64,000 nt of DNA from Alloactinosynnema sp. L-07 (lineage in GTDB: Bacteria; Actinomycetota; Actinomycetes; Mycobacteriales; Pseudonocardiaceae). Of this stretch, positions 7,224 through 15,836 are shown one piece after another. Where the stretch lies: positions 2,790,001-2,854,000 of the forward strand of contig NZ_LN850107.1 of assembly GCF_900070365.1 (NCBI RefSeq). The letters are read 5' to 3'. The notes beneath the pieces are model-generated. The model worked only from the letters and a program-made list of their open reading frames with translations, was not told the DNA's origin and did no database searches. Numbering within the stretch: position 1 is the stretch's first letter; every line of letters starts with the position of its first letter. A program made the position numbers and the translations under genes.

Positions 7224-10200
7224 GTGTTCCACGTCGTCGATGACGCGGTGCTGCTGCGCGCATCCGCGTACCAGCCCACCGTCATGCCTTGGCCGGATTT
7301 GGCCGACACCTCGATCGAGGGCATCGAGCAGTGGCGGGCCTGGCTGGGCCAGGTCTGGGCGTCCACGGAGTTCGCCGCGGCCGTCGAGGCGGCCAGCCCG
7401 GCCTTGGCCCGGCGCGTCCGGCAGATCCGCGACGGACAGCCACGGCCCGAACGCGAGGTCCGGCGCGCGGTGTTGGCCGTCGCCCGCTACCTGCTGCGCG
7501 CGCAGGGCCGGTCGACACCGTTCGGGTTGTTCGCCGGTATCGCGCCGTGCACCTTCGGCGATGGCCCGGTGGTCCGCGTCGGCGACGACCATCGGGTGAC
7601 CACGAGGGTGGACACGACGTGGCTGGCCACGGTGATCACGCGCCTGGAGACCGACCCCGTTCTGCGGCAGCGGTTGGTGGTGGTCGCGCACAACGTCGCG
7701 TTCACCCGCGATGGCTCGCTCGTCATCGCCTACCGCCAGGCTGATGGTGGCGGCGGTGAACCGGTGGACCTGTCGATCCGGTGCCTCGATGTCGTCGCCC
7801 GTGTCATGACCAGCGCGCGGGACCCGATCGTGCTGGGGGACCTGGCGGCCACACTGGCAATCGACTTCCCGAACCAGCCGCGGTCGGCGATCGACCGGGT
7901 GCTGGACACCCTGGTGGCCCAGGGTGTCCTGCGCACCGAGCTGCGCCCCCCGATGACCAGCACCGACCCGCTCGGGCACGTCATCGCCACCCTCACCCGG
8001 GCAGAGTCGGACACGCCGGCCGACACCCGTGAACTCGTGGACGCACTGCGCGCGATTCACACAGACCTGGCCACTCACGACCAGTCCAGCGTGCCCGCGC
8101 TCAACCACACCCTGCGAGCCGCGACCGAGGCGGCGATGGCAGCCGTGTCCGGTACCGAACGGCCACTCGCCCCGGACCTGCTACTCGACAGCGACCTCCT
8201 CCTGCCCGAGACGATCGCCCGGGAGGCCGCGGCCGCCGCCGCGGCACTGGTGCGGCTGACCCCCGAACCGTTCGGCCCCCCGAATTGGCAGACCTACCAC
8301 GGGCAATTCCTCGAACGGTTCGGCCTCAACGCGGTCGTCCCCGTGACCGACCTGGTCAACCCCGACACCGGCCTCGGCTTTCCCTCCGGCTACCGGGACT
8401 CCCTCCAGCCACCGCCCGCTGGGCGGGCAATGTCCGATCGGGACAGCGCCCTGCTCGGCCTGGCCCAGAAAGCGGCCATGGAGCAGGAACACGAGATCGT
8501 GCTCGACGACGAGATGATCACCGAACTCGCGGTCGACGACCTGCGCACAGCCAGCGTGCAACCACACACGCAGCTGCGGGTCCGGGTCCACGCGCCCACC
8601 CTCGACGCCCTCCTGCGCGGTGATTTCGAGCTGGTCGTCACCGGTGTGTCTCGGTCGGCGGGCCTGTCGGCCGGTCGGTTTCTCGACCCGTTCGCCCCCG
8701 AGGATCGCGCCCGGATGCTTCGCGCCTACCAGGGCCTGCCGACGATCACCGAGAACGCGCTGCCGGTGCAGCTGTCGTGCCCGCCGCTGTACCCACGGGC
8801 GGAGAACGTCGCCAGGACACCCCGGGTCCTCCCCCACGTCCTCTCCCTCGCCGAGCACCCGCCCCGGCACGCCGACACGCACCTGGTCCCGATCGACGAT
8901 CTCGCGGTGACCGCGGACGCCCGGCGGCTGCACCTGATGTCGATGTCGCGGCGGCGCGCGGTGGAACCGTTGTTGTTCAGCGCGGTGGAACTGGTCAAAC
9001 ACAGCCACCCGTTGGTGCGGTTCCTGACCGAGATCAGCACCGCCCGCGCCGCGGCGTGCACCGCGTTCTCCTGGGGCGCCGCCAGTCGCCTACCGTTCCT
9101 GCCCAGGCTGCGCTACCAACGCACCATCCTGTCCCCGGCCCGCTGGGTCCTCACCGCCACCGACCTGCCAAGCCCATCGGCCCCGTGGCAGGACTGGGCG
9201 AAGAGCCTCACCACCTGGCGGCACCGATACCGCCTGCCCGACGCCGTCTACCTCGGCGACAGTGACCGCCGCCTGCGCGTGGACCTCACCGAACCCGCGC
9301 ACCTCCACCTGCTGCGCGCCGAGTTGGACCGTACCGGGCACGTCCAGCTCCGGGAAGCACCGGACACCAGCGCCATGGGCTGGATCGACGGACGCGCCCA
9401 CGACATCGCGATCCCCCTCGCCGCCACCGTCACACCGCTGCCGCGGGTGATGCCACGCGGCCCGGCGATCCGCCGCGACCACGGGCACCTTCCCGCCACG
9501 GGCGGGTGGCAGTACGTGAAGCTCTACAGCCACCCGGATCGACACACCACCATCCTCACCAACCACATCCCGGTTCTACTGTCCACAATGGGCGGTGAAC
9601 CCGACTGGTGGTTCCTGCGCTACCACGACCCGGCGCCGCATCTGCGGCTGCGAATCCGGCTCGGCGACAGCGACTTCGGCCGGATCGCCACCACGATCGG
9701 ACTGTGGACGGCCGGGCTGCGCGAGGCAGGTCTGCTCGGGCACGTCCAATGGGACACCTACTACCCCGAGACCGGCCGGTTCGGCCACGGGCCGGCGATG
9801 AGAGCGGCGGAAGTGGTGTTCGCCGCCGACTCCGCCGCCGCCCTCGCCCAACTCGACGCCGCCGGGCGGCGTGGCGGCCCGCACCAGCACGCCCTCATCG
9901 CCGCGAGCATGGTCGACCTGGCCATCGGCCTCGCCGGCGGCACCAAAGCCGGGATGCGCCTACTGACCGACGGCATCCGCGTTCCCGCCACCCCGGCGCT
10001 CGACCGCGCCGTACTCGATCAGGCGATCCGATTGGCCAATCCGCACGATCAGGCCGCCCTGCGCGCAGTGCCCGGCGGCGGCCCCATCGCCGCCACCTGG
10101 ACACACCGGCGCACGGCGCTGGCCGCCTACCGCGCCACCCTCACTGCCCAGGGATACATCACCCCGGACTCGCTTCTGCCGGATCTGCTGCACCTGCACC

Positions 10201-10316
10201 ACGTCCGCATGGCGGGAACCTCGCCGGACCTCGAACGCACCTGCGCGCGCCTGGCCCGCGCCGCCGCGCTGAGCTGGACCCACCGTGACCGGCGTCCGTC
10301 GAAGGAACCCTCATGA
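7224..10316 (+). CDS. class I lanthipeptide dehydratase (LanB type) with fused SpaB_C
   Basis: I chose GTG 7224 because GGGGAG lies just upstream; the product is about 1030 residues, the full length of the family. Residues about 40-690 form the glutamylation domain (YLLRAQGRSTPFGLFAG is the usual signature; LPFLPRLRYQRTILSPARW follows). The C-terminal 290 residues form a SpaB_C elimination domain (WQYVKLYS, WWFLRYHDPAPHLRLRIRLG). It uses glutamyl-tRNA to dehydrate Ser/Thr of the precursor. The stop overlaps the cyclase start (ATGA). A second, free SpaB_C protein is encoded at 11577, so the elimination function appears twice in this cluster. Confidence 0.92.
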   Translation: MFHVVDDAVLLRASAYQPTVMPWPDLADTSIEGIEQWRAWLGQVWASTEFAAAVEAASPALARRVRQIRDGQPRPEREVRRAVLAVARYLLRAQGRSTPFGLFAGIAPCTFGDGPVVRVGDDHRVTTRVDTTWLATVITRLETDPVLRQRLVVVAHNVAFTRDGSLVIAYRQADGGGGEPVDLSIRCLDVVARVMTSARDPIVLGDLAATLAIDFPNQPRSAIDRVLDTLVAQGVLRTELRPPMTSTDPLGHVIATLTRAESDTPADTRELVDALRAIHTDLATHDQSSVPALNHTLRAATEAAMAAVSGTERPLAPDLLLDSDLLLPETIAREAAAAAAALVRLTPEPFGPPNWQTYHGQFLERFGLNAVVPVTDLVNPDTGLGFPSGYRDSLQPPPAGRAMSDRDSALLGLAQKAAMEQEHEIVLDDEMITELAVDDLRTASVQPHTQLRVRVHAPTLDALLRGDFELVVTGVSRSAGLSAGRFLDPFAPEDRARMLRAYQGLPTITENALPVQLSCPPLYPRAENVARTPRVLPHVLSLAEHPPRHADTHLVPIDDLAVTADARRLHLMSMSRRRAVEPLLFSAVELVKHSHPLVRFLTEISTARAAACTAFSWGAASRLPFLPRLRYQRTILSPARWVLTATDLPSPSAPWQDWAKSLTTWRHRYRLPDAVYLGDSDRRLRVDLTEPAHLHLLRAELDRTGHVQLREAPDTSAMGWIDGRAHDIAIPLAATVTPLPRVMPRGPAIRRDHGHLPATGGWQYVKLYSHPDRHTTILTNHIPVLLSTMGGEPDWWFLRYHDPAPHLRLRIRLGDSDFGRIATTIGLWTAGLREAGLLGHVQWDTYYPETGRFGHGPAMRAAEVVFAADSAAALAQLDAAGRRGGPHQHALIAASMVDLAIGLAGGTKAGMRLLTDGIRVPATPALDRAVLDQAIRLANPHDQAALRAVPGGGPIAATWTHRRTALAAYRATLTAQGYITPDSLLPDLLHLHHVRMAGTSPDLERTCARLARAAALSWTHRDRRPSKEPS

Positions 10317-11542
10317 TCTCGCCCGCGCCGCAGGCGCTCGCCGCCGCCGACACCATCGCCGACCGGCTCGCCGACCCCACCCTCGTCTACCGGGCGGGCA
10401 TGGGCCGCCACAGGCCGCAGTCCCTCGCCGGCGGGGCCGCCGGCATCGCCCTGCTGCACATCGAACGAGCCCGCTGCGGCCACGGCGACCCCGCCGTCGC
10501 CCACCGCTGGCTCTCGGCCGCCGCACGGGACGGGCTGAGCGTCGGTCACAACGCGGGCCTGTACTTCGGCGCCCCCACCCTGGCGTTCATCACCAACGCC
10601 GCGGCCGACCAACCCGGCAAGTACGCGCGGGCATTGGGTGAACTCGACACCAACGTCACCGCGCTCACCCGCAGCAGAGTCCACGCCGCCCACGCTCGCA
10701 TCGATCGCGGCGAGCGGCCACTGCTGGCCGAGTTCGACCTCATCCGCGGGCTCGCCGGGCTCGGCAGCCACCACCTGCACCGCCACCCCGACCACGAGAT
10801 CACCCGCACCGTCCTCGACTACCTGGTCCGACTGACCACACCACCGGGCCGGTCGGACGAGCTGCCCGGCTGGTGGACCGACGTCTCACCCAACGGGGTA
10901 TCAAGCCCGGACTTCCCCGGTGGGCACGCCAACACCGGAATGTCGCACGGCATCACGGCAGTCCTGGCGTTGCTGTCCCTGGCACTGCGCCACGGAGTCG
11001 TCGTGGACGGGCACACCGAGGCGATTGGACGGATCAACGCCTGGCTCGACGCCTGGCGCCAGCACGACGACGCCGGATCATGGTGGCCCGGCTACCTCAC
11101 CCACGCCCAAGCCCGCGCAGGCCAGGTCGACCGGCCCAACCGGCAACGGCCGTCCTGGTGCTACGGAACCCCCGGCGTCGCCCGCGCCCAGCAACTCGCC
11201 GGACTCGCCACCGGCGACCTGCCACGCCAACGTGACGCCGCAACCGCGATGCTCGGCTGCCTCCGCGACACCGCCCAGCTCGACCGCCTCACCGACAGCG
11301 GCCTGTGCCACGGTGTCGCCGGGGTCCTGCAGACGGCGTGGCGCATGGCCGCCGACCACACCGATCCGGACCTGGCCGCAGAGTTGCCAGCCCTCACCGA
11401 CCGGCTGCTCGCCCACGTCGACACCGCACCCGACGATCCCGAGTTCCTCGACGGCCAAGCCGGTATCGCACTCGCACTACACACCGCCGGGACCGCGACC
11501 GCACCGGTCACGACCTGGGACGCCTGCCTACTCCTGGCCTAA
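10313..11542 (+). CDS. LanC-like lanthionine cyclase
   Basis: This 409-residue protein starts at an ATG that overlaps the dehydratase stop. It shows the LanC hallmarks: SLAGGAAGIALLHIE near the N-terminus, MSHGITAVLALLSLA in the middle, and the zinc ligands in SWCYGTPG and then SGLCHGVAG (Cys, then Cys-His). It would add Cys thiols to the dehydro-amino acids of the precursor to form lanthionine rings. Length and motif order fit a complete, active enzyme. It is co-transcribed with the dehydratase and the gene at 11577. Confidence 0.92.
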   Translation: MISPAPQALAAADTIADRLADPTLVYRAGMGRHRPQSLAGGAAGIALLHIERARCGHGDPAVAHRWLSAAARDGLSVGHNAGLYFGAPTLAFITNAAADQPGKYARALGELDTNVTALTRSRVHAAHARIDRGERPLLAEFDLIRGLAGLGSHHLHRHPDHEITRTVLDYLVRLTTPPGRSDELPGWWTDVSPNGVSSPDFPGGHANTGMSHGITAVLALLSLALRHGVVVDGHTEAIGRINAWLDAWRQHDDAGSWWPGYLTHAQARAGQVDRPNRQRPSWCYGTPGVARAQQLAGLATGDLPRQRDAATAMLGCLRDTAQLDRLTDSGLCHGVAGVLQTAWRMAADHTDPDLAAELPALTDRLLAHVDTAPDDPEFLDGQAGIALALHTAGTATAPVTTWDACLLLA

Positions 11543-11576
11543 CAAACCAGAACCCCCACGGAAGTAGGGAAACAGC

Positions 11577-12377
11577 GTGAGCCAGGCCTGGCGGCAAGTC
11601 CTGATCCACTTCGACACCTGGGACACCGCCGAACACACCGCGGTCACCGAACTCGCCCCGATGCTCGCGCAGACCGAGGCGAGCGGGCGGATCGTCTCCT
11701 GGTTCTTCGTCAGAAAAGCCCCGTGCTGGCGCCTCCGGTTCCTGCCCGCCGACGACGCCACGACGGAGGCGGCAGCCTTCATCCATCATCGGCTCGACGC
11801 CCTCCACGCCGCAGGGCGGATCGCACGGTGGGTCGAGACCATCTACGAACCCGAGACCCACGCCTTCGGCGGCCCCCAAGCGATGGACACCGCCCACACC
11901 CTGTTCCACCAGGACAGCCACCACATCCTGCAACACCTCGCCACCACAGCGGGCGGTGGGGACAAGCGCCGCGAACTGGCGGTCCTGCTCTGCTGCGCCA
12001 TGATGCGCGCCGCCGGCCTGGACTGGCACGAACAAGGCGACGTCTGGGCCCGCGTCGCCGAACACCGGTCCCTGCCACCCGACACACCGCCCGACAGACT
12101 CTATGCGCTGCAGCCAGGTCTGCGGCGGCTGCTCACCGTGAACACCACACCCCTGACACAGGACAACGAGCCACTCGCGTTCCTGGCCGACTGGCAGGCC
12201 GCGTTCACCAACGCGGGCACCAACCTCGGGGACATGGCCCGCGACGGCGTCCTCCAACGCGGCCTGCGCGCTGTGCTCGCCCAGCACGTGATCTTCGCGT
12301 GGAACCGGATCGGCCTGCCCCACACCACCCAGAGCCTGCTCGCACACGTCGCCAAAGCCGCCGTCTTCGACCAGTAA
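11577..12377 (+). CDS. stand-alone SpaB_C / thiopeptide-type biosynthesis protein
   Basis: GTG 11577 (VSQAWRQVLIHF) opens a 266-residue frame 34 bases after the cyclase. The motif run WFFVRKAPCWRLRFLPADD is typical of the SpaB C-terminal domain, which eliminates glutamate in split dehydratases. The segment WVETIYEPETHAFGGPQAMD is also characteristic. The dehydratase here already has a fused SpaB_C, so this second copy may act on a different substrate step or be a partner subunit. No residue loss is obvious. Confidence 0.85.
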   Translation: MSQAWRQVLIHFDTWDTAEHTAVTELAPMLAQTEASGRIVSWFFVRKAPCWRLRFLPADDATTEAAAFIHHRLDALHAAGRIARWVETIYEPETHAFGGPQAMDTAHTLFHQDSHHILQHLATTAGGGDKRRELAVLLCCAMMRAAGLDWHEQGDVWARVAEHRSLPPDTPPDRLYALQPGLRRLLTVNTTPLTQDNEPLAFLADWQAAFTNAGTNLGDMARDGVLQRGLRAVLAQHVIFAWNRIGLPHTTQSLLAHVAKAAVFDQ

Positions 12378-12416
12378 CCCACCGAACCCAGCTACGTGAT
12401 CACGAAGGAGGTGGCC

Positions 12417-13568
12417 ATGCAAGTAGCCGGTCACACGCGCCACGACGGGCGGATCGCACAGTGGTTCCCGCTCGTTCCCCGCCCCCGCCCGCCCTGCCGA
12501 GCACTCACACAACGGGTCCAGGAGATCCGCGACCTCGCGCACGCGGCATCCCACGGCACACGCGTCGACCGCGTCGTCGCAGCCGCCGAAGCCCACAACA
12601 AGGCAGCCCTCATCCTCAGCGACTGCGGCCTCACCGACATGGCCAACCAGCTGTGCTGGAAGCAATACGACATCTTCCAGGCCGCCGCACCGCTCACCGC
12701 GAAGACCGCGAAACTCGCCCTCCAACCGATCATCAACCTCGGCAGGCTTCTCATCCGAGCTGGCCACGGCGACCGGGCCTACCAGGTCTTCCAACGCGCC
12801 TACGACGCCATGCGCACCGGATCCGCCACGACGATCGACGAGCGCGACATCGATCTTGGCGGCCTGGTCGACACCGCCGACGCTCACCGTGAACTCCGCC
12901 GATTCCTCTGGACCGTGCTCCTGGCCGACGGCACCCGAGCCCTCACCACCAGCGGCCAATGGAACGCCGCCCTCCGACACGTCGAACACCACAAGGGCAT
13001 CGGCACCCGGCTCCTCGACGGCCGCCAAGTCGCCATCCTCGCCCACAGCACCGCAGGCAACCTCAACCGCGCCATCAACATCCTCGACACCACCAACACG
13101 CCAGAGCCCTGGGAACAAGCCGTCGCCGCGCACCTGCACGCCCGGTGCCGCACCATCAACCAGCAACCCGCCGGCACAAAGATCGCCACCATGGTCAACC
13201 ACTACCTCCACCTCGCCCCGGAACCAGGGCAGGCGGTGTTCCGAACCCGGCTCGGGCTCGCCGTCCTCGAACTCACCGTCAACTCCAACACCGGCGCAGC
13301 ACACGAGGTAGCCGCCAGAATCTGTCGAGAAGCCCTCGACACCGCCGACGCCTACCTGGCCTGGGACGTACTGAACGACCCCAACAGCGGGTGGATCGCC
13401 TCCGACTACGACAGACGCACACTGGCCACCATGGTCGAGTCGTCAGGTCTACACCGCGCAGCCATTCCAGCCGATGACCTCGACGAGATCGACCAAGCCG
13501 TGTGTGCCAGTGGCGCGCAGCTCGCCCGGCTTCTCACAGTGATGCCAGCGTCGCTGGACCCGCGATGA
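12417..13568 (+). CDS. FxLD-cluster TPR-like protein, 383 aa
   Basis: ATG 12417 follows a near-perfect AAGGAGGTGG site. The product is mostly helical and repetitive, with segments such as VDRVVAAAEAHNKAALILSD, LILSDCGLTDMANQLCWKQY and LGRLLIRAGHGDRAYQVFQR that look like degenerate tetratricopeptide units. It lacks an N-terminal HTH, unlike many actinomycete TPR regulators. It is probably the last gene of the lanthipeptide operon. A scaffold or regulatory role is likely but not shown by the sequence. Confidence 0.7.
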   Translation: MQVAGHTRHDGRIAQWFPLVPRPRPPCRALTQRVQEIRDLAHAASHGTRVDRVVAAAEAHNKAALILSDCGLTDMANQLCWKQYDIFQAAAPLTAKTAKLALQPIINLGRLLIRAGHGDRAYQVFQRAYDAMRTGSATTIDERDIDLGGLVDTADAHRELRRFLWTVLLADGTRALTTSGQWNAALRHVEHHKGIGTRLLDGRQVAILAHSTAGNLNRAINILDTTNTPEPWEQAVAAHLHARCRTINQQPAGTKIATMVNHYLHLAPEPGQAVFRTRLGLAVLELTVNSNTGAAHEVAARICREALDTADAYLAWDVLNDPNSGWIASDYDRRTLATMVESSGLHRAAIPADDLDEIDQAVCASGAQLARLLTVMPASLDPR

Positions 13569-13656
13569 TCTCGGCGCGTTCCGGCAACACCGCTCCCCCG
13601 AGCTCGCTCACCCGACCGAGCGAACCTCCACCACCCTTCGGATAGGAACCGACATC

Positions 13657-13983
13657 ATGGCGACCATGAGCACCACCTGGGCCGTCGTCCGCGCACAGCC
13701 GACAGGGACCGGCGACATCGCGGGAACCTTCAGCACACCCGAACGCGCCGAGATCCTTCTCGCCGAACTCGACGACCACATTCTGGTCCGCTGCGACGAG
13801 GAAACCGGCTTCCGAGTCGTCCACTACTGGATCTGCCACGCCCGCGTCAGCGGGGATGACACCGAGATCGGGCCTCCCAACCTGTTGATCGGGGCCAGCC
13901 GCCTGGCTCACCGCGACCACCCCATCGAAGAAGTCGAAGGTGTCGAGGCCAAAGACAAGGAGACGAGCTGGACTCGGTGGTAA
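13657..13983 (+). CDS. hypothetical protein, 108 aa
   Basis: ATG 13657 follows GATAGGAA. The product reads MSTTWAVVRAQPTGTGDIAG, then PERAEILLAELDDHILVRCD and FRVVHYWICHARVSGDD, a compact alpha/beta protein of no family I recognise. The last residues (KDKETSWTRW) are less convincing, because a neighbouring frame from 13977 continues with good helical sequence (see next entry). It may be a passenger of the lanthipeptide region. Confidence 0.55.
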   Translation: MATMSTTWAVVRAQPTGTGDIAGTFSTPERAEILLAELDDHILVRCDEETGFRVVHYWICHARVSGDDTEIGPPNLLIGASRLAHRDHPIEEVEGVEAKDKETSWTRW

Positions 13984-14087
13984 GCGGCCAAGCCATCCAT
14001 CACTTCTACGCCTACGCCAGCAGCAGCGGCCGCGCCCAAGAACTCGCAGAAACCCATGCCCGGAAACTGCTCGCACGCGCACGCTGA
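13977..14087 (+). CDS. possible 36-aa ORF or frameshifted C-terminus of 13657
   Basis: GTG 13977, overlapping the previous stop, opens a short frame. It reads AIHHFYAYASSSGRAQELAE followed by THARKLLARAR, an amphipathic helical end. It could be a tiny coupled gene, or the true C-terminus of the upstream protein after a one-base indel near 13960. Nothing else supports it. Confidence 0.3.
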   Translation: MVSGQAIHHFYAYASSSGRAQELAETHARKLLARAR

Positions 14088-14112
14088 CCCACCGCGACCA
14101 GCAAAGATCGAC

Positions 14113-14128
14113 TCGAACATACGTTCTA
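14113..14128. promoter_or_regulatory. LexA-like SOS box
   Basis: TCGAACATACGTTCTA differs at two positions from the actinobacterial LexA consensus TCGAAC-N4-GTTCGA, and the central GAACatacGTTC is a perfect palindrome. It lies 22-50 bp ahead of the broken gene at 14163. A second GTAC-rich element (GTACGTTTTGTAC) follows at 14137. SOS control of the downstream gene is inferred. Confidence 0.5.
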
Positions 14129-14162
14129 CCGGGTGGTACGTTTTGTACTATGTAGGCGCGAT

Positions 14163-14448
14163 CCCAGTCAACCACCGAAGGCTCACTCAGGTACCGCTCC
14201 GACGGCCTCGGAGGCCGCGTCGCCATCCTGCCCGCAGCCTGCAGACAGGGCCTCCAACCCCCTTGGCCACCACCGGATTCCGGGCGCTGATGCACTCCGG
14301 GGAACTCGAACTTCGGTGCACCGCGTGCGCCACCGCGGGGGAGCCCACCGGGTCATGGCACCTGACGTCGCGCGCACAGCTCCCCGAGCGGGCCGAACTT
14401 GACGACGCGCCCTACGTGGACCTGTTGAAGTCCGCCGCCACGGCGTAG
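14163..14448 (+). pseudogene. frameshifted small conserved protein
   Basis: Two frames together spell one plausible protein. The upstream frame reads TTEGSLRYRSDGLGGRVAIL, then PAACRQGLQPP. The downstream frame resumes with LATTGFRALMHSGELELRC and ends AELDDAPYVDLLKSAATA. The switch lies in the five-C run at 14258-14262, where one extra C would restore a single frame. No good start codon is present in the first frame: an ATG at 14150 is followed at once by TAG. It resembles small actinomycete proteins with a C..C pair, of unknown role. A sequencing error in the C run is an alternative for the frameshift. Confidence 0.55.
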
Positions 14449-14454
14449 GACCCG

Positions 14455-14781
14455 ATGCTCAACACTCCTTACACCCGCTGGAGCGGCGACGGCCTGCAAG
14501 GACGCCACGCGCAGTAGACCCCTGCGTGGGTGCGGTTGGACACGCCGTTCCCGCCGCACCCGACCGACCCGGACACGGTCGTCCCGGACGGATTGAGCAC
14601 GGGCGGAACCGTGCGCGCGTTCGTGTCCGGATGGTTCCGCGCGGCGGACACGGGTGCGTGGCTGGCGGTGGTGAACTACTCGATCGGTCACGCCGACGAG
14701 TGGAAGGCCAGGGTGATGGTGGTTGACCAACTCGTCCCTGGCCACGCGGTCACCCGCCGCGACGACAGCCGGCCGCTGTGA
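14455..14781 (+). pseudogene. small conserved protein with in-frame amber codon
   Basis: ATG 14455 opens MLNTPYTRWSGDGLQGRHAQ and then meets TAG at 14515-14517. The same frame continues without a break to 14781 with sensible sequence (TPAWVRLDTPFPPHPTDPDT, VRAFVSGWFRAADTGAWLAV). One C-to-T change (CAG to TAG) would account for the stop. Translation could restart inside, but the conserved-looking N-terminus would be lost. No function is known to me. It lies just left of the IS5 element. Confidence 0.6.
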
Positions 14782-14891
14782 CCTCTCCATGTTCTGAAGG
14801 TGTGCGACGTCATCTGCTATTACTCCTGGCCAGGTGCTTAGAGCGCGTCTCATGTGGATCTCGATGGTCGGTTCTGACATGATCTTGAGCT

Positions 14892-15248
14892 GTGGCCGTG
14901 TTGGCGAAGCGGTTGGTGCCGGACGAGTTGTGGGCCTTGGCGGGTCCGTTGGTTCCGCCGTTCGAGCCTCGTCGGCAGGGCGGTGGCACCGAACCGGTCG
15001 ATGACCGGGCGGTGTTCACCGCGATCGTGTATGTACTGACCAGCGGTTGCTCGTGGCGGTTGTTGCCACCGTCGTTCGGGGTGACGGTTCCGACCGCGCA
15101 TCGGAGGTTCAGTGATTGGACCAGGGCCGGGTTCTGGCGGCGACTGCACCGCGCGGTGCTCGACGAACTCGGCTCGCAGGGCTTGATCGACTGGTCCCGC
15201 GCGGTTCTGGACGGTGCGTCCGTCCGCGCGAAAAAAGGGGATCTCTGA
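14892..15248 (+). CDS. IS5-family transposase, ORF A
   Basis: GTG 14892 encodes the 118-residue N-terminal part. It contains the DUF4096-type start (LVPDELWALAGPLVPPFEP) and the region GCSWRLLPPSFGVTVPTAHR, then WTRAGFWRRLHRAVLDELG. The last codons before the stop are AAA AAA GGG GAT CTC TGA. The run AAAAAAGGGG at 15231-15240 is where a -1 slip would carry ribosomes into ORF B, giving the full DDE transposase. Confidence 0.88.
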   Translation: MAVLAKRLVPDELWALAGPLVPPFEPRRQGGGTEPVDDRAVFTAIVYVLTSGCSWRLLPPSFGVTVPTAHRRFSDWTRAGFWRRLHRAVLDELGSQGLIDWSRAVLDGASVRAKKGDL

Positions 15249-15697
15249 CCGGCCCGAGTCCGGTCGACCGGGGCAAACCCGGATCGAAGATCCACGTCCT
15301 ATCCGACCGGCGAGGTATTCCGCTGTCGGTGGCCGTTTCCGCGGCCAACACCAACGACGCCGCCGCGCTCAAACCGCTGGTCATGGCGATCCCCGCGATC
15401 AAGTCACGCCGCGGACCACGGCGCCGCAAGCCCGACAAACTCCACGCGGACAAGGCCTACGACATCAAGGACCTGCGCACATGGGTCCGCGACCAAGGCA
15501 TCGCGGTCAGGATCGCCCGCAAGGGCATCGAAACCAGCGACAAACTCGGCCTGCACCGGTGGGTCATCGAACGCACCATCGCCTGGACCTTCAACTACCG
15601 GCGGCTCGCCATCCGATACGAGCGCCACGCAACCAACTTCACCGCGTTCCTCACACTCGCCGCCACCCTGGTCGCGTTCAAGAAACTCCCCACATGA
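15116..15697 (+). CDS. IS5-family transposase, ORF B (read by -1 frameshift)
   Basis: The open frame is 582 bases, but the meaningful part starts near 15238, after the A6G4 run. It reads GSLTGPSPVDRGKPGSKIHV, then the catalytic region (LHADKAYD for the second Asp, and HRWVIERTIAWTFNYRRLAI for the Glu helix). The first Asp (ILDGASV) is in ORF A. The combined product would be about 270 residues, the usual size. It ends 9 bases before the right inverted repeat is complete. Confidence 0.85.
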   Translation: MDQGRVLAATAPRGARRTRLAGLDRLVPRGSGRCVRPREKRGSLTGPSPVDRGKPGSKIHVLSDRRGIPLSVAVSAANTNDAAALKPLVMAIPAIKSRRGPRRRKPDKLHADKAYDIKDLRTWVRDQGIAVRIARKGIETSDKLGLHRWVIERTIAWTFNYRRLAIRYERHATNFTAFLTLAATLVAFKKLPT

Positions 15698-15836
15698 GAC
15701 GCGCTCTTAGCAGCCCACGGATTGGTTCGAACAACGACCTCAGTCGCGGTGACGCGGACAATCCTCACCCTGCCCCTCGTAGCGGCACGATCGTCCAGAT
15801 TGGTCCAGACCTTACCGCAGGAGTCTCGTCGCGCCA

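Larger units (their letters stand above)
14841..15706 (+). mobile_element. complete IS5-family insertion sequence, 866 bp
   Basis: The element is bounded by perfect 17-bp inverted repeats (GAGCGCGTCTCATGTGG at 14841-14857 and its complement at 15690-15706). The flanking TTA at 14838-14840 and 15707-15709 is a 3-bp target duplication. Size, short A/T-rich target and two overlapping frames in -1 register fit the IS5 family, IS427-like group. Intact ends and target duplication suggest recent arrival. Confidence 0.92.

Noticed and set aside
7032..8108. 358-codon reverse-strand frame over the precursor and dehydratase
   Set aside because: It is a shadow of the dehydratase gene; the forward strand has the motifs.
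11508..13304. 598-codon reverse-strand frame
   Set aside because: It lies opposite the SpaB_C and TPR-like genes, is Gly/Val/Asp-rich and has no recognisable domain; long antisense frames are expected at this GC content.
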